Source: Rhodococcus phenolicus
Lineage (GTDB): Bacteria > Actinomycetota > Actinomycetes > Mycobacteriales > Mycobacteriaceae
Direction of reading: 5' to 3'
Assembly (NCBI RefSeq): GCF_001646785.1
Contig: NZ_LRRH01000008.1
Location: forward strand, 186,001-250,000
Length of the DNA: 64,000 bases
In this document: positions 53,110-62,592 of the stretch, piece by piece
How the letters are laid out: each line of letters opens with the position of its first letter
Position numbering within the stretch: position 1 is the stretch's first letter
Notes under the pieces: generated by a model
Seen by the model: the letters and a program-made list of their open reading frames with translations, nothing else
Database searches by the model: none
What the model was told of the DNA's origin: nothing
Position numbers and translations under genes: made by a program

Positions 53110-56100
53110 TTGTCTGTCCAGCCCACGACGGATCCGGGTCGGCCGGCTCGAATACCGGACGAATACCTGCGTTCGTCGTTCGCCCCCGCCGCGCGCACCC
53201 TCGTCGACATCCTGCGCAGCACCGCCGACGCACACCCCGACGCCCCCGCGATCGACGACGGCAGGGTCACCCTCAGCTACGCGGAACTGGCCGAGGAGAT
53301 CGTGGCCGGCGCCTACCGGCTCACCGATGCCGGTGTAGGCGCCGGTGACCGGGTGGGGGTGCGCATGCCCTCCGGCACGAAGGACCTGTACGTCACGATC
53401 CTGTCGGTGCTCGCCGCAGGCGCGGCATACGTCCCCGTGGACGCGGACGACCCGGACGAACGAGCCGAGCTGGTGTTCGGGGAGGCGCGCGTCACCGCGA
53501 TCGTCACCGAGGAGGGGATCGGCCCTGGCACCGCGCCGGCATCGACCGATCCTCGGGTACGCGGCCCCAAGCTCCACGACGACGCCTGGATCATCTTCAC
53601 GTCCGGGTCCACGGGCACCCCGAAGGGCGTCGCGGTGACCCATCGGAACGCGGCCGCGTTCGTCGATGCCGAAGCGCGGATATTCCTGCAGGGCAATCCG
53701 ATCGGACCGGGCGATCGCGTGCTGGCCGGTCTCTCGGTGGCGTTCGACGCCTCCTGCGAGGAGATGTGGCTGGCGTGGCGGCACGGGGCGTGCCTGGTCC
53801 CCGCTCCCCGATCGCTGGTGCGTTCCGGCATGGATCTGGGTCCGTGGCTGGTCTCGCGCGACATCACCGTCGTCTCCACTGTCCCGACTCTCGCGGCGAT
53901 GTGGCCCGCCGAGGCACTCGAGGCGGTGCGCCTGCTCATCTTCGGTGGCGAGGCCTGTCCCCCGGACCTCGCCGAACGGCTCGCGGTACCGGGACGCGAA
54001 GTGTGGAACACGTACGGCCCCACCGAAGCGACGGTGGTGGCGTGCGCCGCCCCGATGGACGGCACCGGGCCCATCCGCATCGGCCTGCCCCTCGACGGCT
54101 GGGACCTCGCGGTCGTCGACGCCGACGGAATGCCCGTCACCGAGGGCGCGATCGGCGAACTCGTCATCGGTGGGGTCGGTCTCGCGCGCTACCTCGACCC
54201 TGTCAAGGACGCCGAGAAGTACGCGCCGATGCCGACCCTCGGCTGGGAGCGCGCCTACCGCAGCGGCGACCTGGTGACGCTCGACCGTCGCGGCCTCTTG
54301 TTCCAGGGGCGCGCCGACGACCAGGTCAAGATCGGCGGGCGGCGCATCGAACTCGGCGAGATCGACAACGCGCTGCAGAACCTGCCGGGCGTCGCGGGCG
54401 GTGCATGCGCCGTCCGCAAGACCGCGGCCGGGCATTCGATCCTCGTCGGCTACATCGCCAGCACCGACCCGGACTTCGACGTCGCCTCGGCCCGCGACCT
54501 GCTCACCGAGCAGCTTCCCGCCGCGATGGTCCCACGGCTCGCGCTCGTCGACGAACTCCCGACCCGCACATCCGGAAAGGTCGACCGGGCCGCGTTGCCG
54601 TGGCCGCTGCCCGGCACCGACGCGGACTCCGCCGAAGCACTCGGGCTCGACCCCACCGCCGAATGGGTGGCGGGCCTGTGGATGTCGCTGCTCGGCGCCC
54701 GCGTCGAGGGTCTCGACGACGATTTCTTCGAACTCGGCGGCGGCTCGTTGTCGGCCGCCCAGCTGGTGACCGCCCTGCGCGAACGCTACCCGGAGATGAC
54801 CGTCGCGGAACTGTACGACCATCCGCGACTGGGTTCGCTCGCCCTGTATCTCGACGAGCTCGCCCCGACCGAAACCGTCGCGCCCCGCCGGGTCGAGCCG
54901 ATGCCGCGGTCGTCGCAGCTGGTGCAGATCGCCGCGACCGTCCCGCTCGCCACGCTGACCGGCATGCAATGGGTGACCTGGCTGGCGGTGCTGAACAACG
55001 TGCTCGCGGCCGTCGTCTCGGTGCCGTGGACCGTCACGCTGTCGTGGTGGTGGGTCGCACTCGGCGTGCTGCTGTTCATCACGCCCCTCGGCCGCATGAC
55101 CATCGCGGTCGCGGGTGCGCGGATCCTGCTGCGCGGAGTGCGGCCCGGCACGTATCGCCGCGGGGGCTCCGTGCATCTGCGGTTGTGGACGTCGCTGCGG
55201 CTCGTCGAGGCGAGCGGGGCGGCCAACCTGTCCGGTGCGCCGTGGATGCTGTACTACGCCCGCGCGCTGGGGGCGAAGATCGGCCGCGGTGTCGATCTGC
55301 ACAGCCTGCCGCCGGTGACCGGCATGCTCGAACTCGGCGACGGCTGCTCGATCGAACCCGAGGTCGATCTGTCCGGTCACTGGGTGGACGGCGACGTGGT
55401 GCACATCGGCACGATCCGGATCGGGGCGGGCGCGTCGGTCGGTGCCCGTTCGACCCTCAATCCGGGATGCAAGATCGGCAAGAACGCTGTGGTCGAAGCT
55501 GGTTCCGCGGTGTTCGGGCGCGTCAAGGCCGGGCAGCAGTGGGCCGGTTCACCGGCCGTGAAGGTGGGCCGCGCCGCACGGCCGTGGCCCGTGGAACCAC
55601 CGAGCCGTGCGTCGGCGTGGGTGCCGGTGTTCGGTGCGAGTTCGGTGGTGATCGCGGGACTGCCGCTCGTCTCGATCGGCGCGGGTGTCGCCTTGATCGG
55701 ATGGTGGGTCAGCGGCACCGCCACCCTCCCCGGCGCCGTACTCCGATCCCTGATGATGCTGCCCGCTGCGGGACTGCTCACGATGTTCGTGTTCGCGCTG
55801 CTCACGGTCGCGTCGGTGCGGTTGCTGTCGATCGGCATGACCGAGGGCTGGCATCCGGTGCGCAGCCGTGTCGGCTGGCAGGTGTGGGCCACCGAACGGC
55901 TCATGGACTCGTCGCGCACATTCCTGTTCCCGCTGTACGCCTCGATGCTCACGCCGATCTGGCTGCGTCTGCTCGGCGCCGACATCGGCAAGGACGTCGA
56001 GGCGTCGACCGTGCTGATGGTCCCCAAGTTCACGAAGGTCGCCGACGGTGCGTTCCTCGCCGACGACACCATGGTCGCGTCCTACGAACTCGGTGGGGGC

Positions 56101-57018
56101 TGGCTGTTCATCTCGCACGCGAAGGTCGGCAAGCGTGCATTCCTCGGCAACTCCGGCATGGCCGCGCCGGGACGCCGGGTGCCGAAACACGGTCTGGTCG
56201 CGGTGTTGTCCGCGGCGCCGACGAAGGCCAAGTCCGGTTCGTCGTGGCTCGGCAGCCCGCCGGTCCGCCTGCGCCGCGCCGCCGGAGACGCCGACTCGAG
56301 TCGCACGTTCGCTCCCCCGCTGAAACTGAAGGTCGCGCGAGGATTCGTCGAAACGTTCCGGCTCGTCCCGATGATGGTGACGTTCGGGATCGGCCTCGGC
56401 GTGCTGTTCGCGTTGAACGCGCTCGCGGCCGTGGGCGGATACCCGCTCGCGCTGGTGCTCGGCGGTGTCGTCCTCATGCTCGCCGGCGCATTCGCGTGCA
56501 TCGTCACCGTGGCCGCGAAATGGCTGGTCGTCGGCCGGATCGGTCGTGTGGAGCATCCGCTGTGGAGTTCGTTCGTGTGGCGGAACGAAGTGTCCGACAC
56601 GTTCGTCGAGATGGTCGCCGCGCCGTGGTTCGCGCGCCCCGCGACCGGAACCGCCGTGATGAATCTGTGGCTGCGCGCGCTCGGCGCTCGCATCGGTCGC
56701 GGTGTGTGGTGCGAAAGCTACTGGCTGCCGGAAGCGGATCTCGTGACGCTCGAGGACGGCGCGACAGTGGAACGGGGGTGTGTGGTGCAGACACATCTGT
56801 TCCATGATCGGATCATGTCCATGGACACCGTGATCCTCGAGAACGGAGCCACCCTCGGCCCGCAGTGCGTGGCGCTGCCGGCGTCTGGCATCGGCGCCGG
56901 AGCGACCGTCGGCCCGGCCTCCCTCGTCATGCGCGGCGACGTCGTCCCCGCATCGACCCGCTGGCAGGGCAATCCCATCGCCCCGTGGACCACACCCGGC
57001 GATTGGTCACCCCGGTGA
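53110..57018 (+). CDS. Pls/PosA-family membrane nonribosomal peptide synthetase
   Basis: The 1302-residue protein has an adenylation domain: A3 FTSGSTGTPKGVAVTH near 160, A5 NTYGPTEATVVA near 300, A7 YRSGDL near 382, A8 GRADDQVKIGGRRIELGE near 400, A10 TSGKVDRAAL near 488. A thiolation domain (FFELGGGSLSAAQ, Ser near 545) follows. Then come about six membrane spans in three pairs (611-676, 838-913, 1081-1140), each followed by a left-handed beta-helix/hexapeptide-like domain (for example GRGVDLHSLPPVTG). This is the layout of epsilon-poly-lysine synthetase (Pls) and PosA, which make isopeptide homopolymers without condensation domains. The substrate amino acid cannot be read reliably. The start is TTG with GAGAAGG upstream. 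Confidence 0.88.
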   Translation: MSVQPTTDPGRPARIPDEYLRSSFAPAARTLVDILRSTADAHPDAPAIDDGRVTLSYAELAEEIVAGAYRLTDAGVGAGDRVGVRMPSGTKDLYVTILSVLAAGAAYVPVDADDPDERAELVFGEARVTAIVTEEGIGPGTAPASTDPRVRGPKLHDDAWIIFTSGSTGTPKGVAVTHRNAAAFVDAEARIFLQGNPIGPGDRVLAGLSVAFDASCEEMWLAWRHGACLVPAPRSLVRSGMDLGPWLVSRDITVVSTVPTLAAMWPAEALEAVRLLIFGGEACPPDLAERLAVPGREVWNTYGPTEATVVACAAPMDGTGPIRIGLPLDGWDLAVVDADGMPVTEGAIGELVIGGVGLARYLDPVKDAEKYAPMPTLGWERAYRSGDLVTLDRRGLLFQGRADDQVKIGGRRIELGEIDNALQNLPGVAGGACAVRKTAAGHSILVGYIASTDPDFDVASARDLLTEQLPAAMVPRLALVDELPTRTSGKVDRAALPWPLPGTDADSAEALGLDPTAEWVAGLWMSLLGARVEGLDDDFFELGGGSLSAAQLVTALRERYPEMTVAELYDHPRLGSLALYLDELAPTETVAPRRVEPMPRSSQLVQIAATVPLATLTGMQWVTWLAVLNNVLAAVVSVPWTVTLSWWWVALGVLLFITPLGRMTIAVAGARILLRGVRPGTYRRGGSVHLRLWTSLRLVEASGAANLSGAPWMLYYARALGAKIGRGVDLHSLPPVTGMLELGDGCSIEPEVDLSGHWVDGDVVHIGTIRIGAGASVGARSTLNPGCKIGKNAVVEAGSAVFGRVKAGQQWAGSPAVKVGRAARPWPVEPPSRASAWVPVFGASSVVIAGLPLVSIGAGVALIGWWVSGTATLPGAVLRSLMMLPAAGLLTMFVFALLTVASVRLLSIGMTEGWHPVRSRVGWQVWATERLMDSSRTFLFPLYASMLTPIWLRLLGADIGKDVEASTVLMVPKFTKVADGAFLADDTMVASYELGGGWLFISHAKVGKRAFLGNSGMAAPGRRVPKHGLVAVLSAAPTKAKSGSSWLGSPPVRLRRAAGDADSSRTFAPPLKLKVARGFVETFRLVPMMVTFGIGLGVLFALNALAAVGGYPLALVLGGVVLMLAGAFACIVTVAAKWLVVGRIGRVEHPLWSSFVWRNEVSDTFVEMVAAPWFARPATGTAVMNLWLRALGARIGRGVWCESYWLPEADLVTLEDGATVERGCVVQTHLFHDRIMSMDTVILENGATLGPQCVALPASGIGAGATVGPASLVMRGDVVPASTRWQGNPIAPWTTPGDWSPR

Positions 57019-58358
57019 AGCCCGTCAAGGCCAAGCCGGTCGCGCCCGTGGGAACGGACCGCCCGCTCGACCCCTATCTGCCGACGAGCGGCAATCGCGG
57101 GTATCGCGTGTCCCGATACGAGCTGGAACTGACGTACAAGGTCGCCTCGAACCGGCTCGCCGGGCGCGCCACGATCATCGCCACCACGACCGACGTCCGC
57201 GGCAAGTACGCACTCGATCTCGTCGACACGATGCGGGTGTCGAAGGTCTCGGTCAACGGCGCCCGGCCCGCGAAATACACGCACCGCGACGGCAAGCTCA
57301 CTGTCACGCCGGCGCAGAAGATCCCGGCGGGTGCGGTACTGACGGTCACCGTGCAGTACGCGGGAACACCGTCGCCGCGGCACTCGGTGTGGGGTGACGT
57401 CGGCTGGGAGGAACTGGAGGAAGGCTCGCTCGTCGCGAGCCAGCCGAACGGCGCACCCTCGTGGTTCCCGTGCGACGACCACCCCGGCTCGAAGGCCACA
57501 TATCGGATCACGCTGACCACGGATTCGCCGTTCCACGCCGTCGCCAACGGCACCCTCCTGAAGAAGACCACGAAGGCGAGCCAGACCACCTGGGTGTACG
57601 AACAACCCGAACCGATGGCGACGTACCTGGCGACCGTTCAGATCGGCCAGTACGAGGCCCGCACGGTGTCGCCGGCCCCGGTTCCGATCGTCGCGGTGCA
57701 TCCGCCGCGGTTGCGCGAGTCGTTCGACGTGGACTTCGCGCGCCAACCGCAGATGATGGAGGTCTTCGGGCGCCTGTTCGGCCCGTACCCGTTCGCGCAC
57801 TACACCGCCCTCGTCACCGACGACGATCTCGAGATTCCCATCGAGGCCCAGGGACTGTCGATCTTCGGCGCCAATCATTGCGACGGACGCCGGCGCGAGG
57901 AACGACTCGTCGCACACGAACTCGCCCACCAGTGGTTCGGCAACAGCCTGACTCTCGAACGCTGGCGCGACATCTGGCTGCACGAGGGCTTCGCGTGTTA
58001 CGCGGAGTGGTTGTGGGCGGAGAATTCGGGTGGGCGGTCGGCGCACGTCCTCGCGGCCGAGGCACACCGCGGTCTGGCCCGCAAACCCCAGGACATCGTG
58101 CTGGGCGATCCGGGTCCGAAGGACATGTTCGACGATCGGATCTACAAGCGCGGCGCGCTCACCCTGCACGCCCTGCGTCGGCATCTGGGTGACGACCGGT
58201 TCTTCACCCTGCTCCGCACCTGGACCGCGGAGCATCGGCACTCGAACGTGACGACCGAGCAGTTCACCGGTCTCGCAGCGCGTTTCACCGATACTTCGCT
58301 GCGTCCGCTGTGGGACGCCTGGCTGCACGAGCCTGCCTTGCCGGCGCTTCCCCACTGA
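57015..58358 (+). CDS. M1-family zinc aminopeptidase (short form)
   Basis: The 447-residue protein has the gluzincin site HELAHQWFGNSLTLERWRDI followed by WLHEGFA, giving HExxH and the distal Glu (about residues 303-326). The usual GxMEN exopeptidase motif is replaced by IPIEAQG, as in other short actinobacterial M1 enzymes. There is no signal peptide, so it is cytoplasmic. The GTG overlaps the stop of the Pls-like gene (GTGA), so the two are translated together. Degradation of the synthetase's polymer, as known for epsilon-poly-lysine-degrading aminopeptidases, is a plausible inference. Confidence 0.88.
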   Translation: MKPVKAKPVAPVGTDRPLDPYLPTSGNRGYRVSRYELELTYKVASNRLAGRATIIATTTDVRGKYALDLVDTMRVSKVSVNGARPAKYTHRDGKLTVTPAQKIPAGAVLTVTVQYAGTPSPRHSVWGDVGWEELEEGSLVASQPNGAPSWFPCDDHPGSKATYRITLTTDSPFHAVANGTLLKKTTKASQTTWVYEQPEPMATYLATVQIGQYEARTVSPAPVPIVAVHPPRLRESFDVDFARQPQMMEVFGRLFGPYPFAHYTALVTDDDLEIPIEAQGLSIFGANHCDGRRREERLVAHELAHQWFGNSLTLERWRDIWLHEGFACYAEWLWAENSGGRSAHVLAAEAHRGLARKPQDIVLGDPGPKDMFDDRIYKRGALTLHALRRHLGDDRFFTLLRTWTAEHRHSNVTTEQFTGLAARFTDTSLRPLWDAWLHEPALPALPH

Positions 58359-58379
58359 TCGTCCGGGTTGCCTCCGGCG

Positions 58380-59039
58380 CTATGGCAACGTGACGTCGGA
58401 GGCCAGCCAGCGGCCGTCGACGAGTTCCATCGTCATCACGACCCGGCTGCGGTCGAGGCGCGGTTCGGGCGAGACGGTGTTGGTGACGGTCTGATCGACG
58501 AACAGCAGCACCTCGACCTTCGACGGTGTTGCGGATTTGACGCCGGCCTCGATCACGACGCCTTCGGCGGTTGCCTGGTTGTCGACCAGCAACTGACGGA
58601 GCTGCTCGCTCGACTGCGCATACATGTCCTTGAACTCCCCGGTTGCGCCGTCGAGCACGGCGTCGAAGTTCGCGTCCAGGTCGTCCGAGCTGACGCTCGT
58701 GAGCACCACCGCGTACCGGCGCGCCGCGTCGAGGGCGGCAGCCGATGCGTCGTCGACCGCATTCGCCTCGTGCAGCTTCCAGCCGAGGATGCCGGACAGC
58801 GCAAGCGCCAGGACCGCGACCAGGACGGCGGCGAGAAGGCCGATACGCCGGCGCCCGCCCGCGAGCAGCCCGCCACCGCGACCACCGGAACGCCCGGGAC
58901 CGTCCGGGCCGGAATCGGTTCCGTTGCTCGCAACATCCTCGCTCGCACCGCCTTCGACCACGACATCGTCGTTCGCGGTCTCGGCGTCGGGGATCTTACG
59001 GTCGACGACCGCGATGGCCGTCCGGCTGTTCTTGCTCAC
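58380..59039 (-). CDS. Mce-associated membrane protein
   Basis: The 219-residue protein has an acidic, Gly-rich cytoplasmic N terminus, one transmembrane helix (about residues 67-88, IGLLAAVLVAVLALALSGIL) and an extracytoplasmic domain of the Mam type (AALDAARRYAVVLTSVSSDDLDANFDAVLDG, VVMTMELVDGRWLASDVTLP). Such proteins are encoded after mceF and help assemble or stabilise the lipid importer. The GTG start has GAGAAGGAGA upstream. It converges on the M1 peptidase gene with a 21-bp gap. Confidence 0.88.
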   Translation of the reverse strand: MSKNSRTAIAVVDRKIPDAETANDDVVVEGGASEDVASNGTDSGPDGPGRSGGRGGGLLAGGRRRIGLLAAVLVAVLALALSGILGWKLHEANAVDDASAAALDAARRYAVVLTSVSSDDLDANFDAVLDGATGEFKDMYAQSSEQLRQLLVDNQATAEGVVIEAGVKSATPSKVEVLLFVDQTVTNTVSPEPRLDRSRVVMTMELVDGRWLASDVTLP

Positions 59040-59095
59040 GTCGGTTCTCCTTCTCGTTGTCGGGCCGGGTCGCTGCGTCGGCAGCCGGGATCGGT

Positions 59096-61489
59096 TCAGC
59101 GCACCCCCGGATCGCCGGGATCGGGTCCGCCGGGTTCGAGCGGAAGGGACAGCGGACCGATCGGCGTCGGATCCGTCTGCGCCAGTGGATCGACGCCCGG
59201 CGGAGGTGTGTACCCGCCTTCTTCCCCGGCCGGCCGCGGCGCATTGCGCGCCCCACGCACCAGGGTCGACGGATCGGGGTTCGGACAGTAGGTGTGCAGG
59301 AACGGTTCCGGGAAGTTCGACAAGGCAGGTGACTGCCTGGGCAGGTCGTAGTCGCACGAGTACCGCGGATAGATGTTGACGAACGCCCAGATACCGCCGT
59401 CGCGGAATGTCGTCGCCAATGCGTCGAGCGTCGACCCGCCGCGAGTGGCCGGGAAGAAGAACTCATGGAGGGCAGGCACCCGGAGATACGCCATCTGCGC
59501 GGTCGTGGCGAGGTTGCCCAGCAACTGCACCATCGTCGGCGAGTTGTCCGCGAACAGTGTGTCGACGGACTGCAGGGTCGCCGGTGCACCGTCGACGAAT
59601 TGCCGGAATCCCGCGTCCTTCGACTCGACACCCTCGAGCACGGTCGACAGGTTCCGGGAGGTCGCGGCCAGGCCGGCAGCACTGTCCGAGAGGGTGCCGA
59701 GCACGATCCTGCTGGTGTTCAGCACGCTGACGGTCTGCGGCAGTACCGAATCGAGCGTGGAGATCAGGAACGTTCCGCCGTCGACGATGTCGGTCAGCTT
59801 GCCCGGCCCTTCCGCGCTCATGCCGAGTTCGTCGACGATGGTTCGGACCGTCTCCGGGTCGATCTGCGCGAGCATCCCGTCCAGATCACCCATCAGCGCG
59901 GACAGCGGAACCGGGGTCGACGTCTCGTCGGCGGAGATCTCCGCACCGTCGGTGAGAAAAGGCCCTGTGTCGGAGTCGGGACGGAAGTCCAGGTACTGCT
60001 CCCCCGCGAGCGACAACCCGGCGACACGCACTTCGCCGCCGGCAGGGATCTGCGTCGACGAGTCGATCGCCGCGACCGCGACCACGCCGTCGTCGGTCAG
60101 TTCCACCGATGTCACGCGGCCGACCGGGACGCCGCGCAAGGTGACGTTGCGGTCGGGGAGCAGTCCTCCCGATTCCGCGAGATTCACGCGGACGTGGATC
60201 TTCCGGTCGGTCGGATCCAGATGGAACACGCCGAAGACCAGGTAGGTGACGCCGAGCACCAAGGTGAGCGCGAGCGCGGTCACCGACAGAGCCAGTCGAT
60301 GCGCCGACGCGTAGCGAACCCCCGAAACCAATACCCGCGCAGGAGCTTCGATCACTCCCTTCTGCTTCCGGCCGACCGTCACTGCGGCACCCCCCCCGAA
60401 CTTGCTCTGCAGCCGCAGCATCGTGTACGTCAGGGTCCCCACGAACGCAGCCCAGTCCGTACCGTCGGGCAGCCTGCTGCCCGGATCGCCGCCGTGCCCC
60501 GGAACCGGCAGCGCCCCGAGCGCCAGCTGCTGGAGGTCGGCGTCGGTGTGCGCGGAGGTACCGCTGGTGATGTTGATGACCGGCGCCATGATCCGGTTGA
60601 CGTTCTCGAGGGAGACCCCCGGCAGCGTCGCCGCTCTGTTGAGTTCGGCTGCGACACGATTGATGTCGGCGATCATGCTGCGGGTGTCGGTTCCCTGGAC
60701 CGACGGGAATTTCGCAATCTGTTCGGTGATCGAAGCGACCTGCGACACCAGATCGACCACCTGTGTGGTGCTCTCGGACAGCACGCCGAGCGCGGGACCG
60801 GCCGCGACGACCGCATCGCTGATCGTCGAACGCTGATCCGAGAGGGTCGCGACGAGCCCGTTCGTCTGCTCGAGCGATCGCCGGATCTCCTCGGACCGTG
60901 AGTTCAGGTCGCCGACGAGCCGGGTCGATTCGTTCATCAGCTCCGCGATGCGGTCTCCCTTACCGTCGACCGCGGCCCCCAGGCCGTTGACGAGTTTCGT
61001 CAGGTTCCGGACGACACCGCCGTTGACGAGAAGCGACGACGTCGCGAGAAGCTCCTCGACGGTCGCTGCGGCCGAGGTGGATTCGAGCGGAATGCTGTCT
61101 CCTTCACCGAGGGTGGCCGCATCGGGCGGTGGATCCGCCGGTGGCTGCAGAGAGACGAAGACGTCGCCGAGCGGCGTCGCGGACCGAAGCTCCGCGGTCG
61201 TGCCCTCGAGCACCACCACGCCGTTCATGATGCGCAACGCGACGACCGCCGTGTAGTTCTCCACGCGCATCGAGTCGACCTCACCGACATCGGCACCCGC
61301 GAGCTTCACCTTTGCCTTGGTCGGCAGGTTCAAGGCGTTCTCGAACGTCGCGCCGATGACGTACGAGTCGCCACCGACCCCGGGCGCCGGAAGCGGCAGA
61401 TCCTCGAGTCCGACCGAGCACGCCGCGGTCGACATCGCCACGAGGAGAGACGTTCCGGCGGTCACGAGCCGCCGCGCTGTGCGCGTCAT
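59096..61489 (-). CDS. MceE-MceF read as one ORF (apparent fusion)
   Basis: The 797-residue ORF is two Mce proteins end to end. Residues 1 to about 369 are MceE, a lipoprotein (lipobox STAAC, Cys24) with one MCE domain (YVIGATFENALNLPTKAKV). From about 370 (VTVGRKQKGVIEAPARVL) it is MceF with its own transmembrane helix (about 395-420) and MCE domain (IHVRVNLAESGGLLPDRNV). A run of eight G lies at the junction. With seven, MceE would stop at a TGA overlapping the MceF GTG. Mce complexes import lipids such as sterols or fatty acids across the envelope. The fusion may be a frameshift. Confidence 0.82.
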   Translation of the reverse strand: MTRTARRLVTAGTSLLVAMSTAACSVGLEDLPLPAPGVGGDSYVIGATFENALNLPTKAKVKLAGADVGEVDSMRVENYTAVVALRIMNGVVVLEGTTAELRSATPLGDVFVSLQPPADPPPDAATLGEGDSIPLESTSAAATVEELLATSSLLVNGGVVRNLTKLVNGLGAAVDGKGDRIAELMNESTRLVGDLNSRSEEIRRSLEQTNGLVATLSDQRSTISDAVVAAGPALGVLSESTTQVVDLVSQVASITEQIAKFPSVQGTDTRSMIADINRVAAELNRAATLPGVSLENVNRIMAPVINITSGTSAHTDADLQQLALGALPVPGHGGDPGSRLPDGTDWAAFVGTLTYTMLRLQSKFGGGAAVTVGRKQKGVIEAPARVLVSGVRYASAHRLALSVTALALTLVLGVTYLVFGVFHLDPTDRKIHVRVNLAESGGLLPDRNVTLRGVPVGRVTSVELTDDGVVAVAAIDSSTQIPAGGEVRVAGLSLAGEQYLDFRPDSDTGPFLTDGAEISADETSTPVPLSALMGDLDGMLAQIDPETVRTIVDELGMSAEGPGKLTDIVDGGTFLISTLDSVLPQTVSVLNTSRIVLGTLSDSAAGLAATSRNLSTVLEGVESKDAGFRQFVDGAPATLQSVDTLFADNSPTMVQLLGNLATTAQMAYLRVPALHEFFFPATRGGSTLDALATTFRDGGIWAFVNIYPRYSCDYDLPRQSPALSNFPEPFLHTYCPNPDPSTLVRGARNAPRPAGEEGGYTPPPGVDPLAQTDPTPIGPLSLPLEPGGPDPGDPGVR
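60390..60397. repeat. Homopolymer of eight C (G8 on the coding strand) at the mceE/mceF junction
   Basis: Eight consecutive C on the plus strand sit 8 bp upstream (coding sense) of the MceF-type GTG at 60382. Changing the length by one restores separate mceE and mceF with a GTGA overlap like those of the other mce genes. Confidence 0.85.
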
Positions 61490-62592
61490 CGCGGCAGCCC
61501 CGCGAGTCCCTCGAGCATGCCCGGGATACCGAAATCGGGCCCGAAGTCACGCAATGTCCCGGTCGCGCAACCCAGGTGCTTCAGTCCCATCCGGTTGCAG
61601 ACCTCCTTGACCAGCTGGCCGTCGAAGAACACCTTCTCGAGCTGCGCGTGCACGCGGGCTCCCCCGTTCTCCTGGTCGATCGCGTTGTACGCGTTCTCCA
61701 TCAGCAGCGGTGTCACGTCGAGGAACTCGGCGAGCTGGTCACGGTAGTCCGCGAGCGAGCGCGTCACGGTCTCCGAATTCGCGAGAGTGGACCTCAGTGC
61801 ATCCCGGTTGTCCGTCAGCAGCGAGTTCGCCTGGAGCAGGATGTCGTTGATCTTCGTGCCGGTGTCGCCGGTCCCGAGGTTCGCGTCGGCGAGGATCTCG
61901 CTCATCTGCCGGGTGGCTTCACCGAACTCGCGGATGTCGCTGTCGTTGGCTGCGGCCGCGCTCGTCAGGACCGCGAGATCGTCGACGATCCTGGTGATCT
62001 CGTTGGCGGTCCCCGCGCCCCCGTCGTCGCTCAGGCGCAGCGCGTCGGACAGCATGGACAAGGCGGATCTCATCGCATCACCATTGCCGTCGGTGGCCGC
62101 TGCGCCGGCCGCCAGGATGTCCGCGACGGGACCGCCCCCGGTTCCGTCGCCCTGGAGCTCGATCGACAGGTTGTCCGCCATCGCCAGCAACCGGTCGAAC
62201 TCCACCGGTGTCTTCGTGCGGTCCAAACCGAGAACCGCATCCGGCGCGAGCTTGTCGCCGCCGCTGTACACCGGCGTCAGCTCCACGTGGCGATCCGTCA
62301 GCACGGATGTCGAGACCGCCACCGCCTGTGCGTCGGCGGGAAGGTCGATTCCGCTGTCGACCTCCATCGTCACCTCGACGTACAGTCCCTTCGGTTCGAT
62401 CCGCGTGATCTTTCCGACCGGAATCCCGAGGACCGCCACGGTATTTCCCTCGTACAGGCCGGCGCCGTTGTCGAACTGGGCGGTGATCGTGTGCGGTTCG
62501 TCGCTGCCGAGGAGTGCGCGGAACCCGAAGAATCCGGCGGCCAGCACGACGAGTACGACCACACCGGCGGTGACGGTCCGACGCGAGATCAT
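61486..62592 (-). CDS. mceD: MceD, mammalian-cell-entry family protein
   Basis: The 368-residue protein has an N-terminal membrane anchor (TVTAGVVVLVVLAAGFFGF), one MCE domain (HTITAQFDNGAGLYEGNTVAVLGIPVG, about 34-110) and a helical C-terminal part with a conserved two-cysteine region (VCNRMGLKHLGCATG). It forms part of the hexameric periplasmic substrate channel with the other Mce subunits. Start and stop overlap its neighbours by 4 bp. Which mce locus (mce1-4 type) this is cannot be decided without mceA and flanking genes. Confidence 0.87.
   Translation of the reverse strand: MISRRTVTAGVVVLVVLAAGFFGFRALLGSDEPHTITAQFDNGAGLYEGNTVAVLGIPVGKITRIEPKGLYVEVTMEVDSGIDLPADAQAVAVSTSVLTDRHVELTPVYSGGDKLAPDAVLGLDRTKTPVEFDRLLAMADNLSIELQGDGTGGGPVADILAAGAAATDGNGDAMRSALSMLSDALRLSDDGGAGTANEITRIVDDLAVLTSAAAANDSDIREFGEATRQMSEILADANLGTGDTGTKINDILLQANSLLTDNRDALRSTLANSETVTRSLADYRDQLAEFLDVTPLLMENAYNAIDQENGGARVHAQLEKVFFDGQLVKEVCNRMGLKHLGCATGTLRDFGPDFGIPGMLEGLAGLPR

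Noticed and set aside
53766-56807. 1013-codon open frame in another frame of the Pls-like gene
   Set aside because: Arg-rich composition and no domains; the true frame has all adenylation motifs in order.
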